Part shown: positions 25,100 through 35,300 of the stretch, in pieces | How positions within the stretch are numbered: the stretch's first letter is position 1 | Layout: every line of letters starts with the position of its first letter | Assembly: GCA_021442155.1 (NCBI GenBank) | Contig: CM038216.1 | Coordinates: forward strand, 87,206,945 to 87,270,944 | Length of the DNA stretch: 64,000 nucleotides | From: Cymbidium sinense | Taxonomy: Eukaryota > Streptophyta > Magnoliopsida > Asparagales > Orchidaceae | Direction: 5' to 3' | Translations under genes and position numbers: made by a program | The notes under the pieces: generated by a model | Seen by the model: the letters and a program-made list of their open reading frames with translations, nothing else | The model's database searches: none | What the model was told of the DNA's origin: nothing

Positions 25100-26230
25100 A
25101 TATTTCACCATAATACCAAAATTTGTTAAATGGAAATATCTCTTTTCAAAGTCAATCAAAAATAATAAAATTCAAAATATATTTGGAACTTCATTCTAGC
25201 ACATCCCATTTGCTAAAATGAAGTCTCCCTTTTCTAAAAAAAAAAAATTTGAAACACCTTTGGAATTTCATTTAGCATACTCAAATTTGCTAAGTGAAAT
25301 TTCCATTTCACAAAATGTTTTCAAAATATTTGAACTTCATTTTAGCATACCATATTTGCTAAAGTGAAGTCTCCACTTTCAATCAAAAAATAAATCAAAA
25401 CCAAAAAGAAACACATTAAGATTCCCTTAGCTTACTTAAATTTGCTAAGGATCCTATTTTTCAAAAACAAATCAAACAAAAAAAAAGAAAAAACAATAAG
25501 ATTCCCTTAGCATTCTTAAACTTGCTAAGGATCCTACATTTTAAAAACAAATTAAAACCAAAAGAAACACATTAGGATTTCTTTAGCATACTCAAATTTG
25601 CTAAGGATCCTACTTTTCAAATATCAAAATTTTCAAAAAGAAACACAATAGGATTTTCTTAGCATACCCAAATTTGCTAAGGATCCTATTTTTCAAATTG
25701 AAAATATCCAAAACAAATGAAACACTTTAGGATTTTCTTAGCATACTCAAATTTTCTACGAATCCTATTTTCAAAAATATTCCAAATAAACAAAACACAC
25801 TTGGGTTCTTCATTTAGCATACCAAAACTTGCTAAGTGGGAATTCCAATTTTCAAAATCATCAAAGATTCACAAAGCAAACATAAGAAAAAAACAATTAT
25901 TTTTGAAAACCTCACTTAGCATGCCCAAATTTACTAAGTGAGTGAATTCCAAAATATCAAATCAAAAACAAAACCAATTGAACCTTTGCTTTAACATACT
26001 CAAATTTGTTAAAGGAAAGGGTCCTCAAATCAAAATCTAATTTCAAACATGAACCTATGGAAGCATCTTTCTAAAAATATTTGAACCCATTTTCAACATA
26101 TCCAAATTTGTTGAAATTGGATTCATATCTAAAAATTTCTCTTTCCAATCAAATCTAAAATTCTTCTCTAAATACATTTGAACCCAACTTAACACTTCCA
26201 AGATGTTGGATGTGGGTTCAAATTTTAAAT
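25100..26230 (+). repeat. Hairpin array in the leader between LTR and gag (about 14 units)
   Basis: Every 70-95 bp there is a short inverted repeat. Clear examples are 25188-25224, 25266-25299, 25334-25370, 25425-25450, 25505-25530, 25581-25606, 25649-25688, 25911-25942 and about 26170-26218. The inner stem is TTAGCA/TGCTAA (or TTAACA/TGTTAA) around a conserved 9-11 base loop, TACYCAAATT. The outer stem varies by unit: ACTTCA/TGAAGT, TAGGAT/ATCCTA, CTCACTTAG/CTAAGTGAG, TTTGAACCCA/TGGGTTCAAA. The best stems reach 13-14 bp with few mismatches, and one unit (25728-25767) has decayed on its right arm. The same array, inverted, is in the other element. The frame at 25717-25941 is an artefact of the repeats. 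Confidence 0.85.
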
Positions 26231-26299
26231 TCAAATTTAGAAGTCAATAAAATATAAATCTGATCCAAGTTTATTTCCAGCATTCTCAAAGATCGCCCC

Positions 26300-28150
26300 G
26301 CCAGCTACAATTTTAAAATTTTCAGTTGACTATAATGACAGCATCACAGAAGTATGTCTTTACTTTCTCCTATGGTATGGCCAAAGACTTGGCCTTAGAT
26401 TAGCCAATCGATCACACCACCCATCATTAGAGAGGTTTTGAGGAGGAAGCCAGTTTCATCATTGCCATCAAGACTGATATCCCCTCACTAAAGAGGAAGT
26501 GATAGTTTCCGCCAGTGTGACATGTGCTTGTAGTGTGGTCATTTCCCATGTTGCCCTAGTGAGGGCTAGCACCCACTCATTAGCACCCTCGAAGGGTAAG
26601 GCTCCTCTGATTCTAGAGATTGTCTCCTCAGCTTTTGAGGTTGGGTCTAGCTCTTACTCCACTCACCCTACCAGGACTCAGGGGAGGAACAAAAACTGCT
26701 TGATTAAGTGGTACTATACACACATCGCTAGGGAGATGGAGGCTGTTACATGGTTAATTATGGAGGAGTTGCCCACTCTGATTTCCTCAGTGGTTATAGT
26801 GAACCCATTTCATCCTCTATCTGGGTCTAACAGAGAGTTTGCTAGGAGGATCCCTACTTCACCTCCACTCAGCGCACTGCCCATAGTTAGCCGTGAGTAT
26901 GAGGTGGTCCACCATTCTATGCTAGCTGGGAGCTTACAATGTTAGTCCGGAGCTCAATTTGACTTGAGATCTGTTATCCCCCGCTGCATGGGGAAACATC
27001 TACAGTGGGAGAGGACCAGGGAGGTTTACACTATAGTTCAGATCACTTGTCGAGAGAGGCGGAGGTTTCGTCTATAGTCAATAGCCTCTACACTCATTGA
27101 AGTTTCTAATTGGCGCTACCCGTGCCCATTACACAGACAATATTCTGTTTACAAGGATGACCCATCATAAGAGAAGGGTCCCAATTCTGAGAGAGTCAGT
27201 AGTGTCTCCACCACATCACTCTAACCCCTGTCCACCATCACATGTTCATGTCGCAGCGTCTCCAGTTTCATCGAAGGCCATGAAGGCCACATCCGGGGAG
27301 AAGCATACCCCATTGGTGATCCGACTACGACCAAAGGATCCCATTCCATCTACACCACCTACTCTGGCGAGGCTGAGCTCTCCCACTCAACCTTCTATCC
27401 TAGTTATTGTACGGAAGGAATGGCGACCCCGAAGCATAGTGGTCATCCCAACACCACTAGTTCAGTAGAACATAGAGATGGTTGCAGCTATTGTAGAGAG
27501 AGCAAATGGCAGCCTAGTTACACCCATGATCATAGAACCTCCTAAGAGTGTCACCCTTTTTAGAGTCAGTGATAGTTAGGAGTGTGTCTCTTCTAGTGAG
27601 TACAATCCTCATAGGATTGATTCTCCAATAGGAGGGGAGGTCCAGTGCCTCTGAGTACATGACAGTGATCACACTGGTTAGCCAAAATCATTCGCACTGG
27701 ATTGATCATTCTTAGGACACATAGTGGTACACATTATCTTATCTTATGGAAAAGAAAGAAATTTTGGGATAATTTGTCTGATGAGGAGAGAAGCTTTGAT
27801 CCCAATGAAGATGATTTATTAAGAGACTCAGCAGGGGCTTGCATGGTAGATACTAGGGGATCCCTCCTTAGAGAGCAGCAGGCTATGGAAGGTGATGAGG
27901 TCGAGCAAAAAGACACAACCCACTCACATCAACACCTCCTAGCATAAATAAAGTAGAAAGATGAAAAGATAAATAGGATGGAATGTAGCTTGAGGACTTG
28001 TTAGCAGTTGTCTCAATACTTCAAAAACAAGCACCAGTAGTTCATCCTACCACATCTAAGACCAGTCAGCCATAGTTATTTCATGTGTTGGACCCAGCCA
28101 AGACTTTACCTCTTGTAGAGTAAGGTAGCACTAACATGTATAGGAAGGTA
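26300..28150 (+). pseudogene. Upstream gag region or ORF1-like extension of the outer element (broken)
   Basis: Two fair-sized frames (26499-26945 and 27097-27468) and a shorter acidic one (27702-27947) are collinear with 49100-50650 on the minus strand. Conservation of the segment in both copies shows it belongs to the element. Composition is Ser/Pro/Thr-rich, with basic clusters (HHKRRVP, PRSIVVI) and a Glu/Asp-rich end (DEERSFDPNEDDLL). I recognise no domain. Tat/Ogre-type elements often carry extra coding sequence upstream of gag, so this could be the equivalent of that ORF or simply the N-terminal part of gag. Frameshifts and stops separate the pieces, so no start codon can be chosen with confidence. 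Confidence 0.5.
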
Positions 28151-28189
28151 GTGAAAAGTACCTCCATATAAGAAAAAGATATAAAGTCC

Positions 28190-29330
28190 ATGGTTGAGCA
28201 GCAGGTGAAGGAAGCATTGGCTCAAGCCCGGGGAGGATCATTAGTTCCAAAGGGTACACCCTACCCGGAGGAATTTGATGCATTCCAATATCCCAAGGGT
28301 TTCATGCCACCTTCTTTCAAGAGTTTTGATGGCGGGAAACTGAGGCACATCGCCCATTTCAGAGCTAGTTGTTGCAACGCCGGTGGCAGTGACACTTTGC
28401 TTTTTTGAATCTTTGTTAGTAGCCTAACAGGGATAGCTTTTGACTAGTATACAGAACTTCTCAATGGTTCAATGAAGACATTTGCTGAGTTGGAGCAATT
28501 CTTTATCAAGAGGTTTACTGGAGCTCAGCAAAGGGTTACTGTGGGCTATCTCATTGTAGCACAACAACACTTATGTGAGTCCCTTGTTGACTACATTCTC
28601 AGATGGAGTAACCTGAGTATGAAATGCGAGCCGCAGCTATCTAAACAACATTCCATTGAGATTCTTCTAAAGAATATCCATAGCCCGATCACCTTTATGC
28701 TTAAGGGCTTCACTATCAAAACTTTTGAGAAGCTAATAAACAAGGTGGGTAGTCTATAAGGAGAGGCCAAACAGTTGCATTTTCAAGATCAGTTGCCTAA
28801 TAAAAAGTCACAGAAGGTGTATGAGAAGAAGTCGAGAACAATGACAGCAGTAGATAAGGGGAAGCAACCAGCAAGAGATCAGTCCGAGAGACCATGACCT
28901 TAGTAGCCTTTGCTTCAACCTCTTCTACCATCACTGAGGTATCCCTACCGTCCACCACAATAGCCTTCATGGCCTACACCACCGCCTCCTCAACCATATC
29001 ATCAGCAGTAGCGACACACATAGTTACCGTCAAGTAGCTATGGTCCACCTACTCTTTTAGATAAGCTTAATAAGCCTTATTCATATAAGAGGGAGGTAGT
29101 CAGGAAGATCGTTAATAACCCCTTAAAGAAGCCTGATTTTCAGCTACCCAAACCTAGGAGACCAGAGGAAGTAGGAAAAAGCCATGATCATAACTTTTGT
29201 CCCTACCACTGTATGCTAGGCCATATTTTGTAAGATTGCTTCACCTTCAAGGACTAGCTTGAACATAGCTTCAAGACCGGTGCTATAGTTATCCCAAAGG
29301 AATACCTTGTGAAATAATCATCTAGTTCCA
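28190..29330 (+). pseudogene. gag (nucleocapsid/capsid) of the outer Tat-like element, broken
   Basis: The frames at 28190-28408 and 28472-28759 read through the retrotransposon gag domain: FDAFQYPKGFMPPSFKSFDG, ASCCNAGGSDTLLF, then FAELEQFFIKRFTGAQQRV, VDYILRWSNLSMKCEPQL and FMLKGFTIKTFEKLINKVGSL. A Lys/Gln-rich tail follows (KKSQKVYEKKS), then a modified zinc knuckle near 29200 (CPYH, MLGHIL.DC). Gag forms the particle in which reverse transcription occurs. In-frame stops at 28406 (TGA, where the other copy has an Arg codon) and at about 28444 (TAG for Trp) are single C-to-T or G-to-A transitions. Confidence 0.85.
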
Positions 29331-29339
29331 TTAGGGTAA

Positions 29340-30060
29340 TCCTTGGGAATACTTGTGATCTCTTCAAAACCAAAGAAGGTTAAGATATCTCCTTATCCAG
29401 AACCTCTAAAAAGATTGTTCAGAAGATCAAGAAACTTTCCTTGTAGGTTATTGAGTCAGCTCAAACCTCCAACATCAAAGAAAATTTGCAAGTTGCCAAT
29501 ACCAACTCAGGGAAAGGGGGAGCTCAACAGCAGCAGTAGCCTATGCTAGCCTGAGATAGTCCAGTAGCCAACCACCAACTAAGTCCAGCCTCCAATCTAC
29601 CACTGTAGCTACCACATCAGAGACTTCTCCTAGTTCAGCTAGCCCTTCTTCTTCTATTAGTAGAACTCTTGTATCAGTGGATAAGAGCATCAAATCTCTT
29701 ACCCCTCTTACTTTACTTGACTTCTACTTTGTACCTCCTATCAAATCCAAGAAATTGAAGAATAAAGCTAGCTTGAATTACATCTGTGTCACTTTAGATG
29801 GGTTATCTTCTTTTATTCCTAATGATAACTCTTCAAGTTAAAATAACTATAACAATTCTGATCTCCCTCTTTCTGATTTAGGTTTCCTACTCTAAACACT
29901 ACAGGTTCACCTCTTGAGATAGACTTGGAATCATCCAATTCTGAGGGTCCCATAGGAGAAGTAGGTGAGCACGCGTGTAGAACCTTCCATTACTCACAAG
30001 AGATCGTCAATCTCTCAGTGTGGCAAGGTTCTACCTCCTAGGGTAGCACCTCAAGATAGA
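29340..30060 (+). pseudogene. gag-protease linker of the outer element
   Basis: Pieces of a Ser/Thr/Asp-rich linker are visible: SLTPLTLLDFYF near 29700, KLKNKASLNYI, LGSIPNDNSS-like sequence near 29815, and the acidic stretch LEIDLESSNSEGPIGE near 29915-29960. The same block occurs on the minus strand at 46962-47360 (LTLLDFYFIPP, LEIDLESSDSEGPIGE) and at 5782-6135. It has no recognisable catalytic motif and joins the nucleocapsid to protease. Stops are present (for example at 29839). Confidence 0.65.
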
Positions 30061-30830
30061 TGGAAATAAGTCATTGGTATAGAGGATCAAGAAGCCCCTT
30101 CATACAATTCTACACCCTTGGATATACTTATGGAGAATCAGTGCAATGTGGACTACAATGTCCTCTCTCATCTAAGGAAGTTGCCATATATGATGCCCTC
30201 GTCTTATCCGAAGAGATGAGGGAGTCATTAATCAAGGCTCTCCTTGATCCTGAAATGTTTTTAGGTCAACTGACCACTATTGGTGAAGTGTCACATTATG
30301 AAAAAGAAGCCCAGGGGATCACTTTCACAGATGAAGACCTTCTTCTAGAGGATTTGGAGCAAAACTGTCCCCTCTACATCACAGTTGACATGAGAAGATT
30401 CATACTTGCTAGAGTTCTCATCGATCAAGGTGCATCAGTGAACATTATGAGTCTAAAGACTCTTTCCTATTTGATGATCGACATCTCCACACTCTGAGGA
30501 GATCAGATGATGCTGACAGAATTCAATGAACAAGGCGAGAGGGCATTAGGTTCCATAGTGTTACCCTTGGAGATAGGTGTCTTATAGAGTGAAGATAAAT
30601 TTTACAAAATTGATTCGAATACTTCATTCATAGCTTTGCTTGGTAAGCCTTGGATACATTAAAACAAGATGATTCCATCCTCCCTCCATCAGTGCATCAA
30701 ATTCAAAAATGATGGGATTGAATACCATGTCAATGGAGATGAAAAGCCATTTTCAGTCAGAGAAGTTGAGATTTATGAGGACGCAACCAACTATTTTCCC
30801 CAAAACACCCTTCACATGGACTTGGACAAA
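30060..30830 (+). pseudogene. Aspartic protease of the outer element
   Basis: The frame at 30060-30497 has the conserved lead-in (IYDALVLSEEMRESLIKALLD, ITFTDEDLLLEDLEQNCPLY, VDMRRFILARV) and then the active-site segment LIDQGASVNIMSLKTL at about 30418-30465. After a stop at about 30497 the flap and C-terminal part continues: FNEQGERALGSIVLPLE, then FIALLGKPWIH and SSLHQCIKF to about 30830. The motif D-Q-G-A replaces the more common D-T/S-G-A; D-Q-G and D-N-G variants are frequent in Tat-type plant elements. Retropepsin cleaves Gag-Pol into mature parts. Here the stops make it non-functional. Confidence 0.8.
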
Positions 30831-30834
30831 ATTT

Positions 30835-31790
30835 AAATGAAAATAAAAAAGAAATAGAAGCAAAAAAAAAAAAGAAAAAGAAAAAGAAAAGAAAAATAAA
30901 AATTCAAGTGAACAAGAAAGGGGAATTGAAGAGAAAAATAGATCAGCATATCACATTCCACCCACATTTCATTCCATTATATGGACATGTGAGTAGGATG
31001 ACTCAACCTCCACTAGGCAGAGGTAAAGGAAGAAATGAAGGCAATTCCAGAGGTGGAAGACCCCTTGGTTGGCCATCAGCCAAAAATGGTTATGTTCCAG
31101 TTCATAGGAGTACCTCTACTATTCACATAGACTTAGAATCTAGCTCAAAGGATGAGTCTAATATGATTAGCATACCAACCAACTCCTCTTAGTGGGTTCC
31201 ATTAGAGGTGACTTTTGATCTAGATATCGATAAAGATCGAGCCTCCAAATAAAGCAAAGTATTCGAATTAGGTTTATGTGAGACTATTAGGCAGCAGCTG
31301 GAAATCTTAGCTCTAATCACACTTTCATCTCAAAAAGTTGAAGGTTTAGTAGTTAATGAAGCCCCTAAGTCTTCTAAAGATATGAAGCAAGAGATTTTTT
31401 GGGATCATCATCATCAAGTCCCAAGTGTAGAACTTGGAAGATTCATTTAAGAATTAATAGAATTACCACTTGACTTTTACTCGCCTTATGTTCATAATCT
31501 TATACAAAAAGATTTGATTCCTCACAAATGGTCCAGGCATAGATCAAAGTATTTTGAAAAGCTATGGAATAATATAGGAAGGGAAGCACAATCAAGTGCA
31601 GGGCTAGAATTCAATACAGTGGGTCCAGTCGATGACGATAATTATTGTTTAGTTGTTACCAATCATTTAGAGTATGATAGATTCTTTTCACACAACACCA
31701 ACTCTTATGAGAATGTGTGTTTAAAAATCTCAGATGATCCAGATGATCTCCAAATCAAAGATGTACCTTCATAATTTGATGAGGAGATTC
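30835..31790 (+). pseudogene. Protease-RT linker of the outer element
   Basis: An adenine-rich Lys-coding tract (about 30840-30950) is followed by a basic Gly/Arg-rich segment (30980-31060: PPLGRGKGRNEGNSRGG) and an acidic segment (IHIDLESSSKDESN). The frame 31514-31774 (RSKYFEKLWNNIGREAQ, FNTVGPVDDDNYCLVV, HNTNSYENVCLKI) leads into RT. The minus-strand copy has the same order at 45162-46257. No enzymatic motif is seen. The GRGKGR stretch resembles a nucleic-acid-binding linker, but that is inference. Confidence 0.6.
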
Positions 31791-32349
31791 ATTCAATAAT
31801 ACATAAGCTTAAAGAAATCAACCTCGGGACAGAAGAAAGTCCACGCCCGACTTACATCAGTTCATTGCTGAATGAAGAAGAAACCAATGACTTAGTTAGG
31901 TTATTGATTGAGCTTAAAGATTGCTTCGCAAGAAGTTATGTATAGATGCCTGGATTATCTCCTGACGTAGCAGTCCACAAGATAGCAATAGATCCTAACC
32001 CTATCCCTATCAAGCAAGCTCCTAGACGCATGCGATTAGAAATCGAACAATAGGTCATTTATGAAGTCAAGAAACTGATCGATCTTGGTTTAATTAGGAA
32101 AAAAAATTACCCTACCTGGTTAGTCAATGTCATACCAGTTAAGAAGAAGAATGACCAAATTTGCATTTGCGTTGATTTCAGGGGCTTAAACAAGGCGTGT
32201 CCTAAGGATGAGTTCCTCTTCCTATACCAAAGTTAATGGTGGACATTGCCTCATCTCATGTAATATTTTCTTTCATGGATGGGTCATCTAGTTACAACCA
32301 AATCAAGATGTCTCCTGATGATGAAAGAAACACTGCTTTTTGAACCCTA
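31790..32349 (+). pseudogene. Reverse transcriptase N-terminal half of the outer element, cut by the nested insertion
   Basis: The RT finger and palm start is recognisable: ISSLLNEEETNDLVRLL, MPGLSPDVAVHKIAIDP, PIKQAPRRMR, VKKLIDLGLIRK, then PTWLVNVIPVKKKN, ICVDFRGLNKACPKDEF. A frameshift follows at about 32217, then FMDGSSGYNQIKMSPDDERNTAF. Sequence stops at the equivalent of TAFRTL (32349). The catalytic YVDD-type box lies in the missing part. Stops at about 31945 (Trp to TAG), 32052 (Gln to TAG) and 32341 (Arg to TGA) are C-to-T type. The frame resumes at 60392 only at the start of RNase H, so roughly 560 bp of RT is absent, judged against 44140-44700 of the other copy. Confidence 0.85.
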
Positions 32350-35300
32350 TGGAAAAAATTTTCTATAGGGAGTTGCCTTCAAATCAGTGGGGAGAAAGGA
32401 AAGGCAAGGCACTATAAAAATTCATCTTGATAATATTCCATGTAGATCTACAAATGTACATATTCTGGTGATCGGGTACATCATCAAGGAAAAGTGTACT
32501 ATCTTGAAAGACAGAAGTCACTACCCTTTAATGGAACCAATCACCTCAATAAGGACTTCTAAGGATGATGGTTCTGCATATGTACAAGAGATTCTTCTCC
32601 TACTTTACATGAAAATGTAAAGCAAAGTTTATTTTAAATCAGGTTCATTAAGTTCCCTAAAGAGGCAAGCCCCCATAGTTAATTACATCCTAAGGGACGG
32701 GATCCCTTAGAAAAACTCTCGATTAAGGTAAATGATCATTGTCTTTGAAGATTTCAATAGGAAAGGACTATCAATTGATTAGTTTATGTTTTTGAAGATC
32801 AAATAGTATTGATCAAAAGAGGGTGTTATTATCGAAGCCAAAATGGAAGATAAGTAGGAGATGCCCATGATGCTAGGAAACCTAGTGAGCATCTCAGCCT
32901 ATCCTATAGTTGGGCTTTACATTTTTGAAATTGATTTAGTTTGTTGAATTTTTTTCATTAGAATTTTAGACTTAAGATTCCTTAACACAAGATTAAAGAA
33001 ATGCCTGTGAGGTGAGGAATTATGCTTATGGCCCATAAAGGGGAGAAGCAACCTGTAACCTAAATCTAGGAGTTTTTGGAGGGCTGACAACCTAAATCTA
33101 AGGAAAAAAATGGGTAATTGTTTTACCTCCACAAGAGATGAGAAACCACCTGACAGCTTGGACTTACAACTGCCTGGGGGTGGTCGCCAACTTACTCCTC
33201 CTACAATTTAAAATACATGTAGGCAAGCCTTTATGCATATGCAAGATAGCTAGGTTATTTTTATTTAGAAAGAGACTAAGTCCTTAAACTCACTCCCTAA
33301 AGAGACTAGATCATGTAAAGGGACATGCTCTAAATGACCTAAATCTAATGCAATTCAAATTTCATTTTATTTTCATTTTGGGACAATCATTTTTGACTCA
33401 GGCCAATAAGATTTTTATGACCAATGCATGAGAAAGAAGGTTATTGACCAAAATCAATGAGAAGGGAGGAGGTGAGTTTCCACCACAGCCCTCAAAGGTC
33501 AATCCAAGTTCTCTGGCAAAGGTGGAAGCCCTCCAATCAGGAGTGAAATAAGATGCATTTGTGCATGATATTATAAATAAATACTAATCTAGCTAAGGGG
33601 TTGCTAATACTTTTATCTTGATTTTAAACCTAGGCTTTAAGTGAGGTTATGAGTTATTTAACTTTAATTTGAATTATTAAGTTGGGTAAAAGATTTATTT
33701 TTCCCTAAAGAGATTAATCCACATCCAGGCCATACATAAAGCAAGGCAAAACTAGGAAAATCATGTCACTTAATGCAAAAGCTAAACAAATCATCAATCA
33801 ATTTATAAAGCTAATCGCAAAAAGAATAAATGGTCGTTTATGGTTGGGCACCACCGCACAAACCCAAAAATATCAAATTGGGTATCCAAGCTCTACCCAT
33901 ATACAACCCATATTACAAATGAATTAAATTACAATTTAAGCAAAGGAATTCATTGTATGGGGGTCTTCAAGCTTTATTTCTTCTTTCTTCTTTCTTCTTT
34001 TCTTATTTTGGCTCATTCCTTTAGATGGTTGGATGGTAGATGCTCCAAGGCTTCACATGGTGCATAGGATGGGATCTTATGACCAATGTTCATCCTAATA
34101 CCCATAACAATCATTCCAAAATTGTAATTATACAAATTTTTACATGTAAAGGAAAAGTGAAAATCTAACTAACACCTGCAAAATAAAGGTTAGCTAAATC
34201 ACACCACACAAATCCCAAGCATGTATATTGGACTTATCACCCACACATGGGTGACTAAGTCCACCAAGCCTATGGATTATTCTTAGGGGTATAAAGCACC
34301 TGCAAGCAAAAGCATTTATATTTTTATTTATGATAGCACCGCTTAAGCACAATCCCCTGCATTAAAGAATAGTTAGATAAAGTATGTCTTACCAATCATT
34401 CTATGAGCATACACCCTAACATCCAGTCTAAAACATATATAATAAATGAAAACAAATATCAAACCATGCATCGACCTAACCTAAGGCTAGAAGTGGTGAC
34501 TTAGGCTAATGTTTGAAGGTTTGTGTGGTATGCTATTATATTTATGTTTAAATTTTCTAAGTATGAAGAAAATGTTAAACTTATAGGAGGGTTTCATTTA
34601 AGTTGTTTAAGTTTTTTGGGTTGGTTTTATTTCATGTTTTAATTTGGTTTAAGTTAAACCTATAAATAATTACTATGTTATGAAGAGATGGAATGAGCAA
34701 AGAACTTCTCTTTCTTTCCCTAACCTTAAGTAATTTTCTAAAGTAGGTTCATATTTTAGTTTCATTTAGGTGAATGTTTTGATTAAACCTTTTAATTAAT
34801 CCTAAGTTTAGATAAACTCTAATCAAACCTATCCAAAAAGAAAGACATTTTAAGATTAAATAAAATGAATCACATAACACGCATTATTTCATTTCTTTCC
34901 CCAACATATATAACATGCATATGGATAGACCCTAAGCATATGTATACATAAAAATGAGTATATTTAACACACTTTATGATGCATGCTAAGTAATCCATTT
35001 AGGAAAATTTAGAAGTTGAATATGCATGATTTTTTTTTCTTAAGTAGAAAAGGTTTTCCTCATCTAAATTTTCACATACATACATGAAAGTAAGAAAGGC
35101 ATAAGTGAGTACAACGCCATTGTTAACTAGAGGTGTAAGCTATAAGACCTACTTAGGGCTACTTAAAGCCTCGCAATCTCGGGGTTGTCCAGACTAATAT
35201 ATCACTTTCCTTAAGTACAAACATGTATATAAAGAAATGAAATAGAAAAGGAATATGCAAAAGTTGTTTAGTGGATTCATTTTATTTTTATGCAATTTAT

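Noticed and set aside
25100..26230. CRISPR-like array (regularly spaced repeats)
   Set aside because: The setting is a plant retrotransposon leader with no cas genes. The spacing varies, and the variable part is the paired arm of a hairpin, not unique spacers.
32340..32360. Target-site duplication for the nested element
   Set aside because: Bases flanking 32350 (CCCTA) and 60391 (AGTAG) do not match, and RT sequence is missing at the junction, so none can be claimed.
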